From an uncultured Eubacterium sp. (GTDB lineage: Bacteria > Bacillota > Clostridia > Oscillospirales > Acutalibacteraceae), in contig CAJTLP010000002.1 of the NCBI GenBank assembly GCA_910577195.1, positions 124,001 through 188,000 of the forward strand: 64,000 nucleotides of DNA, given 5' to 3'. The notes below the pieces were generated by a model that ran no database searches, was not told the origin of the DNA, and was given only the letters and a program-made list of their open reading frames with translations. This document shows positions 8,214-16,552 of the stretch, in pieces (the stretch's first letter is position 1; every line of letters starts with the position of its first letter). Position numbers and translations under genes: made by a program.

Positions 8214-8885
8214 ATGGAATTTGTTTATATAATTATTCTTTCCCTTGTATCATTAACGGTTCTTTTTATTCTGACAAAGCTGATTGGCTTCAGACAGATA
8301 AGCGAAATGAGCTTTTTCGACTATGTTGTCGGAATTTCAATCGGTTCAATCGCTGCGGAAATGGCAACCAATATCGATCTGGAATGGTGGAAGGGCGTAG
8401 GTGCAATGGTGATTTACGGAGCTGTGGGCATACTGCTTTCCTATATTTCTCAGAAAAGCATTAAGGCAAGAAAATTCATATCAGGTCAGCCGATTATCCT
8501 TATTGAAAACGGTAAAATAATCAAAAAGAATCTGAAAAAAGCGAGAATTGAACTCAATGATCTGCTTACAAGCGCAAGAGGAAACGGCTACTTTAATCTG
8601 TCGGACATTGATTATGCAATTATGGAAACTACAGGAAAAATCAGTTTTCTGCCTGTACCGTTAAAAAGACAGCTCAATCCTAAGGACTTTAATTTTGCTC
8701 CTGAAAAAGAAGGACTTTGCATCAATGTTATTGTTGACGGACGAATTATGGAAAAGGATTTAAAAAATGCAAAAATAGATAAGGAAGAGCTTGAAAGACA
8801 GCTCAGAAACAAAGGCAAAAGAGTTGAGGATATACTGCTTGCAACGGTTGATTTAAAAAAACAGTTGACAATCTTTGATAAGTGA
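8214..8885 (+). CDS. DUF421 (YetF-like) membrane protein
   Basis: A 223-residue protein with three N-terminal membrane helices (about 3-22, 35-50, 58-78) and a cytoplasmic domain, matching the YetF/DUF421 family: KLIGFRQISEMSFFDYVVGISIGSIAAE, GQPIILIENGKI, ARGNGYFNLSDIDYAIMETTGKISFLPVP. The role of the family is not settled; B. subtilis homologues belong to sporulation or stress sets. The start at 8214 has GGGTGA upstream; an in-frame ATG at 8133 lacks a site. The -35/-10 of the downstream zinc operon lies inside the last 20 bases and just past the stop, so the two genes are separate units. Confidence 0.85.
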   Translation: MEFVYIIILSLVSLTVLFILTKLIGFRQISEMSFFDYVVGISIGSIAAEMATNIDLEWWKGVGAMVIYGAVGILLSYISQKSIKARKFISGQPIILIENGKIIKKNLKKARIELNDLLTSARGNGYFNLSDIDYAIMETTGKISFLPVPLKRQLNPKDFNFAPEKEGLCINVIVDGRIMEKDLKNAKIDKEELERQLRNKGKRVEDILLATVDLKKQLTIFDK

Positions 8886-8893
8886 TATATAAT
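8865..8893 (+). promoter_or_regulatory. Promoter of the zinc/cadmium resistance operon
   Basis: Consensus TTGACA (8865-8870) and TATAAT (8888-8893) separated by 17 bases. The operator starts two bases after the -10, so repressor binding would cover the transcription start. Confidence 0.88.
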
Positions 8894-8894
8894 G

Positions 8895-8920
8895 CTCATA
8901 TGAACAATCATTCATATGAG
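8895..8920. promoter_or_regulatory. ArsR/SmtB-family operator
   Basis: Perfect 10-bp inverted repeat CTCATATGAA / TTCATATGAG around CAATCA. The core ATATGAAC-n4-ATTCATAT fits the 12-2-12 operators of CzrA/SmtB-type zinc sensors. It lies between the -10 box and the start of the sensor gene. Confidence 0.85.
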
Positions 8921-8929
8921 GTACATATT

Positions 8930-9229
8930 ATGGAAACAAACGAATTTATTGATGAAGAAATCGTTTACGACCTGGCTGATTTGTTCAAGGTGTTTTCAGA
9001 TTCAACACGAATACGGATTCTTGTTGCACTGTTTGACGGAGAGCTTTGCGTAGGCGAAATTGCACAGCGGCTGGAAATGAGCCAGACAGCGATATCCCAC
9101 CAGCTGAGAGTGCTGAAGCAAAACCATTTAATCAGATACAGGCGTGACGGCAAAAATATGATTTATTCTCTTGCAGACGATCACGTAAAAACAATTATTA
9201 ATTGTGCTACTGAGCACGTGGAGGAATAA
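8930..9229 (+). CDS. ArsR/SmtB-family zinc (or cadmium) sensing repressor
   Basis: A 99-residue winged-helix dimeric repressor. The recognition helix region is MSQTAISHQLRVLKQNHLIRYRRDGKNMIYSL. The C-terminal alpha-5 sequence DDHVKTIINCATEHVEE holds Asp, His, His and Glu at the exact spacing (i, i+2, i+13, i+16) of the SmtB/CzrA alpha-5 site that binds Zn2+; there is no alpha-3 cysteine pair as in CadC. Metal binding releases DNA. The start at 8930 is chosen because an upstream in-frame start would place codons over the promoter and operator; GAGG sits eight bases before. It is two bases upstream of the P-type ATPase it presumably controls. Confidence 0.9.
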   Translation: METNEFIDEEIVYDLADLFKVFSDSTRIRILVALFDGELCVGEIAQRLEMSQTAISHQLRVLKQNHLIRYRRDGKNMIYSLADDHVKTIINCATEHVEE

Positions 9230-9231
9230 CT

Positions 9232-11256
9232 ATGGAAGAAAAACAGAAACACGATCACGGTGAATGCTGTGACTGCAAACACGAACATCATCATAATGAG
9301 CACGAGCATCATCACGGCGACGGCTGCGGCTGCGGACACGACCATGCTCACGAAGAACTCAATAAAAAAGATTTTATTTTTAAGATAGCCACAGGCGGAA
9401 TACTGCTTGTTATCGGCTACATATTAAATGAGCTTACCGAAAAGGGTGTAATAGATATACCAAGCTTTGTATATCTGCTCTGCTTCGGTCTGTCGTACCT
9501 TATAGTCGGTTTTTCAATCATCAAGGAAGCGGTTGAGGGAATCATTCACGGTGATATCTTCAATGAAAACGTTCTTATGGGCATTGCGTCAATCGGCGCA
9601 TTTGCCGTCGGCGAATACACTGAGGGCTGTGCGGTAATGTTTCTTTTCACAATCGGTGAATTTTTACAGAGCCTTGCCGTGCAGAGAAGCCGTAAGTCCA
9701 TTAAGGATATGCTGGAGCTTAAACCGCAGGAGGTTACAGTTCTTCGTGACGATGCTGAAACTGTAATGTCACCTGACGATGTTGAAATCGGAGATATTAT
9801 GATTATCAAACCGGGTGAAAAGCTTGACATCGACGGCAAAATCATCGAGGGCTGTGCAGAGCTTGATATGAAAGCGCTCACAGGCGAATCCATTCCGGTA
9901 TCAAAGTCTGTAGGCGACGAGGTACTGGCAGGCTCCGTAAACATTGACGGAGCATTAAAGGTTGAGGCAACAAAGAGATACAAGGATTCAACTGTTTCAA
10001 AAATACTGGATATGCTTGAAGATGCAGAAGACAAAAAGAGCAATGCTGAGCATTTCATCACTCGCTTTGCACGTATTTATACGCCTATCGTCTGTCTCAT
10101 TGCGTTACTCATTATCCTTGTTCCGCCTATTTTCTTCGGCGGTGAATGGAAGGAATGGATTTACAGAGGCTTATCCGCACTTGTCGTTTCCTGCCCTTGT
10201 GCTCTTGTCATTTCAATTCCGCTGAGCTTTTTCGGCGGCATAGGTGCCTGCTCAAAGGAGGGTATTCTCATAAAGGGCAGCAACTATCTTGAAGCACTTG
10301 CAAAGGTTGATACAGGCGTATTTGACAAAACAGGCACGATTACCAGCGGTAAATTTGAATATGTAAACTGTGAATGCTACCACTGCCACTGCAGTGACAA
10401 TCAGCACAGGGAGCTTTTAAAAATCATTGCTGCCTGTGAAAGATATTCCACACATCCTCTGGCAAAATCAATCAGCCTTGCCTTCAGCCACTATGCAGAT
10501 GAATGTGACGTCAGAGATGCTAAAAACTATGCAGGTATGGGCGTATCGGCAGTTGTGGACGGAACAAAGTATTACGTCGGCAATGAAAAGCTGATGCAGA
10601 AAATCGGTATTGATTTTAAAGAAACGGAATGTATAGGAACAGCCGTTTACTGTGCAAGTGAAACGGAATTCAAGGGCGATATCGTATTCGCCGATATAAT
10701 CAAGCAGGACAGCAAGGATGCACTTGCCCAGCTGCACAAGCAAGGCATTACACACACTGTAATGCTTACCGGCGACAAGGAACCGATTGCAAAGGATATA
10801 GCCGCAAAGGCAGGAATAGATACAGTATATGCAAAGCTTATGCCTGATGAAAAGGTTGCAAAAGTAAAAGAGCTTCAGGAAAAGGGAAGCTCCGTACTGT
10901 ACACCGGAGACGGAATAAATGACGCCCCTGTTCTTGCACAGGCTGATCTCGGTATTGCAATGGGTGCTGTCGGCTCAGATGTAGCAATCGAGGCATCAGA
11001 TATGGTAATTATGAGTGACTCCCTTTCAAAAATTCCGACAGGAAGAAGAATTGCTAAAAAGACCTTAGCAATTGTTAAGGAAAATATCATCTTCTCCCTT
11101 GCAGTAAAAATTCTCATAATCATTGGCTGTGCAACAGGTATTTTCGATGAAAATGCAATGTGGCTTGCAGTGTTCGGTGATGTGGGTGTTTGCCTGATTG
11201 CAATTGCAAATTCAATGAGAACAATGATTGTAAAAAAGAAAAAAGAGAATAAATAA
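9232..11256 (+). CDS. Zn2+/Cd2+-translocating P1B-type ATPase
   Basis: A 674-residue heavy-metal efflux ATPase of the ZntA/CadA group. The N-terminus (about 5-44) is a His/Cys-rich metal-binding tail (HEHHHNEHEHHHGDGCGCGHDHAH) instead of a folded HMA domain. It is followed by membrane helices, the actuator TGES loop, the ion-selective Cys-Pro-Cys at 321-323, the phosphorylated DKTGT (Asp about 365), the HP locus (STHPLAKS) and the hinge GDGINDAP (about 558-565). It pumps Zn2+, Cd2+ or Pb2+ out at the expense of ATP. The gene follows the ArsR sensor by two bases and ends at a strong terminator, forming a two-gene detoxification operon. Confidence 0.93.
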   Translation: MEEKQKHDHGECCDCKHEHHHNEHEHHHGDGCGCGHDHAHEELNKKDFIFKIATGGILLVIGYILNELTEKGVIDIPSFVYLLCFGLSYLIVGFSIIKEAVEGIIHGDIFNENVLMGIASIGAFAVGEYTEGCAVMFLFTIGEFLQSLAVQRSRKSIKDMLELKPQEVTVLRDDAETVMSPDDVEIGDIMIIKPGEKLDIDGKIIEGCAELDMKALTGESIPVSKSVGDEVLAGSVNIDGALKVEATKRYKDSTVSKILDMLEDAEDKKSNAEHFITRFARIYTPIVCLIALLIILVPPIFFGGEWKEWIYRGLSALVVSCPCALVISIPLSFFGGIGACSKEGILIKGSNYLEALAKVDTGVFDKTGTITSGKFEYVNCECYHCHCSDNQHRELLKIIAACERYSTHPLAKSISLAFSHYADECDVRDAKNYAGMGVSAVVDGTKYYVGNEKLMQKIGIDFKETECIGTAVYCASETEFKGDIVFADIIKQDSKDALAQLHKQGITHTVMLTGDKEPIAKDIAAKAGIDTVYAKLMPDEKVAKVKELQEKGSSVLYTGDGINDAPVLAQADLGIAMGAVGSDVAIEASDMVIMSDSLSKIPTGRRIAKKTLAIVKENIIFSLAVKILIIIGCATGIFDENAMWLAVFGDVGVCLIAIANSMRTMIVKKKKENK

Positions 11257-11277
11257 AAATATCATTTAATCCCATAA

Positions 11278-11302
11278 GGGCGGATATGGAATCCGCCCCT
11301 AC
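11278..11302. repeat. Palindromic element, half copy 2
   Basis: GGGCGGAT / ATCCGCCC hairpin with CCCCTAC on one side only. It is the same unit as at 29.8 kb (GGATATGGAATCCGCCCCTAC is shared). Confidence 0.65.
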
Positions 11303-11310
11303 GATAAAAC

Positions 11311-11340
11311 AAAAACCGCGAACGTATTCGCGGTTTTTTT
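11311..11340 (+). terminator. Terminator of the zinc operon
   Basis: Perfect 12-bp stem AAAAACCGCGAA / TTCGCGGTTTTT with CGTA loop and a T run. It lies 55 bases after the ATPase stop. Confidence 0.88.
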
Positions 11341-11368
11341 GTTGTTATAAAAATGTTATTGACATTCC

Positions 11369-11497
11369 GTAGGGCAGGGGTTATTCCCCTAATAGGGGAA
11401 ATGTCTGCAAAGCAGACAAAAGGGTCTGCCGAATCGCAGATTAGTCTCCTGCCGATTATAATTTTAACATAACGGTGTGAGCAAGCCCACACCCTAC
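11369..11497. repeat. GTAGGG...CCTAC palindromic element, copy 3 (expanded)
   Basis: Begins GTAGGGCAGGGGTT and ends GCAAGCCCACACCCTAC, sharing both ends and the preceding GTTATTGACATT with copy 1 (inverted). The interior carries extra small hairpins (CCCCTAATAGGGG, GTCTGCAAAGCAGAC). The 11341-11591 gene-free interval is made almost wholly of such elements. Confidence 0.68.
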
Positions 11498-11525
11498 AAT
11501 GCTTCAAGAACGTCCCTGACAATCC

Positions 11526-11552
11526 GTAGGGGACGATTCCATATCGTCCCGC
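11526..11552. repeat. Palindromic element, half copy 4
   Basis: GTAGGGGACGAT followed by ATCGTCCC. This is one hairpin unit with the GTAGGGG end, next to copy 3 and upstream of the XRE gene's stop. Confidence 0.62.
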
Positions 11553-11591
11553 AATATTATCAGCTATATTTAAAATATATGTTTTATACTT

Positions 11592-11816
11592 TCAGCGTTT
11601 GGGATAATCTAATCCCTGTGGCAAATCCAGTATATAATCTGCTGAAACATTAAATAGTTTACATAGTTGTCTTAAATCTTCTAAGTTTGGTTCTGTTTTT
11701 CCTTTTTCAATAAACGATACTTTTCTTTGTGTTATATTACATTTTTCAGCTACTTCTTTTTGCAATAAATCATTATCTATTCTTAATTCTTTTATTCTTA
11801 TTTGTGCTATATCCAT
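11592..11816 (-). CDS. XRE/Cro-type helix-turn-helix regulator
   Basis: A 74-residue single-domain DNA-binding protein. The five-helix HTH_3 fold is clear: IRIKELRIDNDLLQKEVAEKCNITQRKVSFIEKGKTEPNLEDLRQLCKLFNVSADYIL. There is no partner domain or metal site. The start at 11816 has GGAAGGTGA before it; the in-frame TTG at 11831 is less likely. The gene is divergent from a small RHH gene, and the 115 bases between hold a perfect 16-bp inverted repeat overlapping promoter elements. Autoregulation and control of the neighbour are therefore likely (inference). Confidence 0.85.
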   Translation of the reverse strand: MDIAQIRIKELRIDNDLLQKEVAEKCNITQRKVSFIEKGKTEPNLEDLRQLCKLFNVSADYILDLPQGLDYPKR

Positions 11817-11847
11817 ATTTTCACCTTCCAAATGAATATTCTACCAC

Positions 11848-11887
11848 AGTTAATTTTTAACTATTGACACATAGTTAAAAATTAACT
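11848..11887. promoter_or_regulatory. Perfect 16-bp inverted repeat operator between XRE and RHH genes
   Basis: AGTTAATTTTTAACTA (11848-11863) and TAGTTAAAAATTAACT (11872-11887) are exact reverse complements separated by TTGACACA. Each arm itself contains GTTAA-n3-TTAAC dyad symmetry, giving two adjacent dyads. The spacer holds the -35 of the rightward promoter. Confidence 0.85.
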
Positions 11888-11892
11888 ATAAT
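11864..11892 (+). promoter_or_regulatory. Promoter of the RHH gene
   Basis: TTGACA (11864-11869) and TATAAT (11887-11892) with 17 bases between, both embedded in the operator. On the other strand TAGAAT (11843-11838) could be the -10 of the XRE gene. Confidence 0.82.
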
Positions 11893-11929
11893 GTATTATG
11901 AAAAGAATGAATCTAAAGGCGGTGATAAT

Positions 11930-12100
11930 ATGAGAAAATTTCAGATACCAGTAACACCGCCGACAACAAGCAAAAGTATACGGTTTCCCAATGATATTAT
12001 TGAACAGGTTGAAAGTATGATTGTGGGCAAGGACTGCACCTTCACCGCTTTTGTGGTTGAGGCAGTCCGCATTGCCCTTGAGGATATCGACAATGAATAG
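11930..12100 (+). CDS. Small ribbon-helix-helix-like protein
   Basis: A 56-residue protein, MRKFQIPVTPPTTSKSIRFP at the N-terminus, then a short beta strand and two helices (NDIIEQVESMIVGKDCTF / TAFVVEAVRIALEDID) in the order of Arc/CopG ribbon-helix-helix DNA-binding proteins. AAGGCGGTG lies before the ATG at 11930. It is transcribed from a consensus promoter that overlaps the XRE operator. It could be a co-regulator or an orphan antitoxin; no toxin gene follows, only a terminator about 50 bases downstream. Confidence 0.7.
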   Translation: MRKFQIPVTPPTTSKSIRFPNDIIEQVESMIVGKDCTFTAFVVEAVRIALEDIDNE

Positions 12101-12151
12101 GCAACAAAGACAGGGGCGGATATGGACGCTGACACCTGCAATTATAATAGC

Positions 12152-12194
12152 AAAAAACCTACCTCAGAGGAATCCCTCAAAGGTAGGTTTTTAT
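12152..12194. terminator. Bidirectional terminator
   Basis: AAAACCTACC / GGTAGGTTTT stem (12156-12191) around an 18-base loop, with A residues before it and T residues after. It serves the RHH gene (+) and the LRR gene (-), whose stop is 17 bases away. Confidence 0.7.
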
Positions 12195-12210
12195 TATGTG
12201 TTATTCTGAT

Positions 12211-13542
12211 TTAAAACATCTTCTGAAGCTGAGCATAATCCTTAGCATTGATATAGCCGTCTGCTACAACATCCAGATATTCACAGTAATTGCTGTCCTT
12301 TGCTGTCGCATTGATACAATCCACAAAGGCTACTGTATAGCTATCATCATTATTCACACAAGTAATCGTTGCAATTCCGTTTTCAAAGCTCTTGAGAGCA
12401 TATGAATGATTATCCTTCCAGATAGCATAAACCTCCATATCCTCTGTTATGTTTGAAACGTCACTGCTCCATCTGTCCAGCTCCTTGCACTGCGGAGGAA
12501 CAAGCTCTACAGGATTTCTTGCGGCTTCATTTTTATTCACAAATCTTTTGCCGATGAGCTCCTGCATTTCCTCGTCCGCATAAAAGCTTACCTGATAGAA
12601 ATCTCTTGTAACGTCGATATGGACCTCCATATCCTCACACTTTTCATTTGAAACAGAATAGGAATAGTCAATACCTCTGTCAATCTCGCTTACATCATAT
12701 GTTGCAAATTCACCCATTGTATAGCCGAAAACATCGTTCTTGTCCAGTGAGGTTGTTCTGATGCAAAGGGCATCATCAACCGCAAAAGGAACTGTAATCT
12801 GCAAGCCGTTTATTGCTGCCGTTGCGGTTACAGTTTGACCGCCGATTGCTGACTTTACAACTGTGTTCAGATTGATATTATTACTTAAATCCAGTGACCT
12901 TAAATGATTTAATGAACAGCTGAATGTCTTCAGGTTAACGTTCTTTGAAACATCAAGTGATGTCAGCTCATTCTGATTGCACTTGAAATCCTTCAGATTT
13001 ACAAGGTTTGAAACATCAATACTTTCCAATGAATTGGCAAAGCAATAAAGCGTTTCAATATTGGAGATATTGCCTAAATTCAATGAGGTCAGCTCATTGG
13101 ACATACATTTCAATGTGATAAGCTTCGGATTATGCGAAACATCCAATGAGGTAAGATAATTACCTTCACAGGTCAATGTTGTCAGATTATACAGTGCTGA
13201 AACATCCAGCTCCTCAAGATTTATACCGCCGCATCTTAAAACACTTAAGCTGTCTGCAAAATATTCAATGCCCTTAAGGGTTTTAACCTCAGCGTCATCA
13301 GAGACCATACCTGACAGTGCCATTACATCAATCAGGCTTTTATCCCTTTCAGCGACACTTAAAGTACCGCTATTGTCTGTATCATATCTTTTAACGATTT
13401 CCATAAAGACAGGGTCAGGGAAATTCTGCGCATTAATTACAACCTCATCATCACCAAAGGCTGTAAAGCTGATGCCGAAACAGCCTAATAATATGGTGAG
13501 TGACAAAAGGAGGGATATATATTTTTTCATTTTTTTATTCAT
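12211..13542 (-). CDS. Secreted leucine-rich repeat protein with dockerin-like C-terminus
   Basis: A 443-residue exported protein. A signal peptide (about 1-30, KKYISLLLSLTILLGCFGISFTAFG) is followed by an EF-hand-like loop DTDNSGTLSVAE and then about six 21-residue leucine-rich repeats of the form LTSLDVSxNxxLxxLxCxxN (about 110-225). A beta-rich module comes next, and the tail VVADGYINAKDYAQLQKMF resembles one half of a type I dockerin (calcium loop plus helix), as seen in many Ruminococcus surface proteins. LRRs mediate protein or glycan contact. A strong GGAGGG site sits 13 bases after the stop of the giant Ig-like frame upstream, so both form one surface operon. No enzyme motif is seen. 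Confidence 0.8.
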   Translation of the reverse strand: MNKKMKKYISLLLSLTILLGCFGISFTAFGDDEVVINAQNFPDPVFMEIVKRYDTDNSGTLSVAERDKSLIDVMALSGMVSDDAEVKTLKGIEYFADSLSVLRCGGINLEELDVSALYNLTTLTCEGNYLTSLDVSHNPKLITLKCMSNELTSLNLGNISNIETLYCFANSLESIDVSNLVNLKDFKCNQNELTSLDVSKNVNLKTFSCSLNHLRSLDLSNNINLNTVVKSAIGGQTVTATAAINGLQITVPFAVDDALCIRTTSLDKNDVFGYTMGEFATYDVSEIDRGIDYSYSVSNEKCEDMEVHIDVTRDFYQVSFYADEEMQELIGKRFVNKNEAARNPVELVPPQCKELDRWSSDVSNITEDMEVYAIWKDNHSYALKSFENGIATITCVNNDDSYTVAFVDCINATAKDSNYCEYLDVVADGYINAKDYAQLQKMF

Positions 13543-13555
13543 ATGTCATCCCTCC

Positions 13556-16549
13556 TTATCTTCTTGTGAGTGTAATATCAATGGATGATGTTACCACTGT
13601 TCCGTCAAGATTTGTTACCGTACAGGTTATCGTTGTCTTATGAGATGAAACAATACGGTCTAACTTACATAAGTTTGTCGCTTCAACAAGACCTGTGTTT
13701 TCATCAACACTGATATAAGCCTTGTCTGATGATGTGTATTTAACACTTACAATGGAATTTGCATTTGCAGGTGTAGGAACATAGCCCACAGTAACACCCT
13801 TGAAATTACTGTACGCACCGCCGCAGGAGTAATTCACTGCGCCTGATACTGCAGTACCGTCAATGGTAAGTGCAATGGATGTAACAGGGATAGGATTGTC
13901 GATAACATTGAAAGTATATGTATTAATCTGTTCTCTGTCATAATCATCAACTGTTCTTACGGTGAGGGTGAATGTGCCCTTTTCAGCCGTTTTATTGACT
14001 GAAAGCTGATTGCCGTTGAGCTGAAGGGCAACACCATTTTCATCAGCAGGTGTAATATCAAAGGATTTAACCATTGCACCTTCATTGAGAAGGATATCCA
14101 CAACAGCATTATTATTCTCGTCAACCTTTACAAAGCCCTCATTTCCAAGAACTTCGCCGTTTTGTGAGATGGTTACTACAGGAGTAATAAACTCGTGACC
14201 CTGAAGAGCGGTTGTTGCTTCAGTCAATACTGCACAGGCATTGTCAATCTCAGCCTGGCTTGCATAAATATTTTCATAAACAGCAACAGCTTCATCATAA
14301 GCAGTCTTAAATGCAGTACCGTAATCATATGCATAATCGGTATATGTAATTGACTTTGCAGTCTCTATTGCTGCACTGAGTGCGGTTGTGTCCCAAGTGG
14401 TAAATGCTTTTATCGTTGCAGTATAACCGCCGTCAAGTGCTGTGGCAGTAATGATTGCCTCCCCCTGTGAAATGAAGGTCACAACTCCGTTTGCATCAAC
14501 CGTTGCAATGCTTTCATCGCTTGAGGTATAAATGCAATCCTTAATGCTTACAACTGCAATATTGCTTGAACCTGTAAAGGTTGGTGCAAGCGTAACCGTC
14601 TGTGCAGGAGCACCATATACACGCTCCTTATCAAAGCCGATGCCCTTTACTATGTTTGTACTTCTTACAAAGGAAACATATACTGACGCGGTATATTCGC
14701 CGCCGTATACATTTTTTACTGTACAGGTAATCAGAGATGCACCTGCACTTGCAGAGTTATTATCAACAACACCGTTATTCACTGTAATATTCGGATTTGA
14801 TGATGTCCAGGCCATCTCCGTATAAACGGAGCCGGCAGGCTCAACATTCGGTACAAGCGTTATGCTCTTTCCGTTTATGGAAATTGCATCTGAATAACGG
14901 ATAAAGCCTTCATTGATTTCGCTGACACTCGGATCCTCACTGAAGCCGATTGAAACACCTGTTGTTGCAACATATTCCACAAGTGAATTGAATGCATTAT
15001 CAAGCTTTTCAATCATCAGATTAATTTCTTCCTGTGTTGCTCTGCCCTCAGTAATCATCTGCTGTGCTTCAGAAACTGCCTGTGCCAGAACATCGAGTGA
15101 CTCCTGCGTATATGTATAGGAGTCCTTAACCTCATCAATAACAGTCTGATACTCTTTCTGCTTTTGAATAAGCGGTTTGAAATCGGTTACGACTGTAATT
15201 TCTACAGAATCTGTATATCCGCCGTCAAGCGTCTTACCTGTAACAGTTGCCTTACCGTTATTAACAGGTGTAATCACACCGTTTGCATCAACCGTGACTA
15301 CATCTGTATTGGATGAGTTCCAGCTGACAGCAGTAAATTCTGCACTGCCGCCGACTGTATAGGCAAGCTGCTTTGGCGCATCTGTTGCACAGATTGTCAG
15401 CTCGCTGTCAGTAATATCAAAGCCTGTTACCGTTTTATCTGACATTACAACCGAAATCGTTCTTGTATACTCTCTGTTATACTGGTCAACAATTTTAACA
15501 GTAATATTTGCCCACGCACCGTCGCCATGCTCCTTAGGCGTTAAAGTAATAGAATTATTACTAATCTCTGACTTAATCTGTGACGAAGAATCAACATTCC
15601 AGCTGATTGTCTTATACATTGCGTCTCCCGGATTAGGAGTAGCTGTAAGCGTTACAAAGTTATAGCTGTTCCAATTTGTATAACCGCTTGAAAGGTTTAC
15701 TGAAAGAGCATCACTTGATGATACTGCACCGCTTGACACCTTATCGCCCTTACTTGTTGGGAGAGCCTTTTTATAGGTTGTATAATTGATATCAATTTTA
15801 TTAACCTTTATAAACGGATGATTGAGCATTTCCTCATATGCAGCAACAAGCTCATTTGCCGCATCATCAATATCCTGCTGCGAAACAGCATTGCTGTTCA
15901 TAACATCCTCAGCGTGAACATATGCTCTGCTGAATGCTGTACCGTAATCATAAGCATAATCTGTATAATCCACATTCCTGTAATCCTCTAGTGCCTTACG
16001 AAGTGCACTTCTGTCACCCTCTGAGGATACAACACATTCTGCCGATATACCGCCGTCATAGGATACTGCACGGACAATGGTTGAACCGGCGCTTACAAAT
16101 GTTACGGTTCCGTCCTGTGCTACGGTAGCAATCTCTTCATTATCTGATTCCCAGTAATAATTCTGAATGCTGGCAGCTCCGATATGCGGAGGCGTTGCCA
16201 AGCCTGTAGGCTCAACTGTACAAACAAGCTGATGTGTTTCACCGATTGCACCTGAAATATTATCATCTGAAAGCTTAAGGGCTGTTACAGGATAACGTGC
16301 AAAGGATACCCATACGGAATCCGTGAAGCTTCTGCCAAAGTGATCCTCAACCGTACAGGTGATCAGTCCGTAGCAGGCATCGTTGATTGTCGGCTTGCAG
16401 TCACCCTCTTTGGATACGCTGATATCTGTTGTGGAGGATTCCCAAGTAATACTCTTATAGGAGCCGTTGTTCGGATAAAGTCTTACGTTCAGATCCAGAT
16501 TAGCATCTGTGTATTTAAAGCCTTTATCTGTAAGGATGCTTACCTTATA
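13556..16549 (-). pseudogene. C-terminal part of giant Ig-like/FIVAR surface protein, cut off by in-frame TAG
   Basis: This 997-codon open frame continues the gene at 16550-20125 in the same reading frame after a single TAG. It holds further Big_2-like Ig domains (ending in motifs such as YTSSDESIATVDANGVVTF) and three FIVAR-type helical repeats (starting DRSALRKALEDYRN, DFKPLIQKQKEYQT, DTTALSAAIETAKS). The first possible start is a TTG at 16201 with no ribosome site; there is no ATG near the TAG, so independent translation looks unlikely. The protein ends SSIDITLTRR with no LPxTG, helix or dockerin. Full readthrough would give about 2189 residues. It could be a recent nonsense mutation, a sequence error or leaky stop; the domain order across the TAG is undamaged. 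Confidence 0.75.
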
Positions 16550-16552
16550 CTA
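16550..16552 (-). other. In-frame TAG stop inside the repeat protein
   Basis: The minus strand reads GAA TTC TAT TAG TAT AAG, and the same frame then stays open for 997 codons of homologous sequence. TAG also ends normal genes here (uracil-DNA glycosylase at 30520, C39 peptidase at 55166), so TAG is not reassigned in this genome. Confidence 0.85.

Noticed and set aside
11341..11591. Multiple short repeats as a CRISPR array
   Set aside because: The units are palindromic elements of unequal length with no regular repeat-spacer pattern and no cas genes.
16550..16552. TAG recoded as an amino acid (pyrrolysine or code change)
   Set aside because: TAG ends normal genes in the window and RF1 is intact; no PYLIS-like context or pyl gene was seen.
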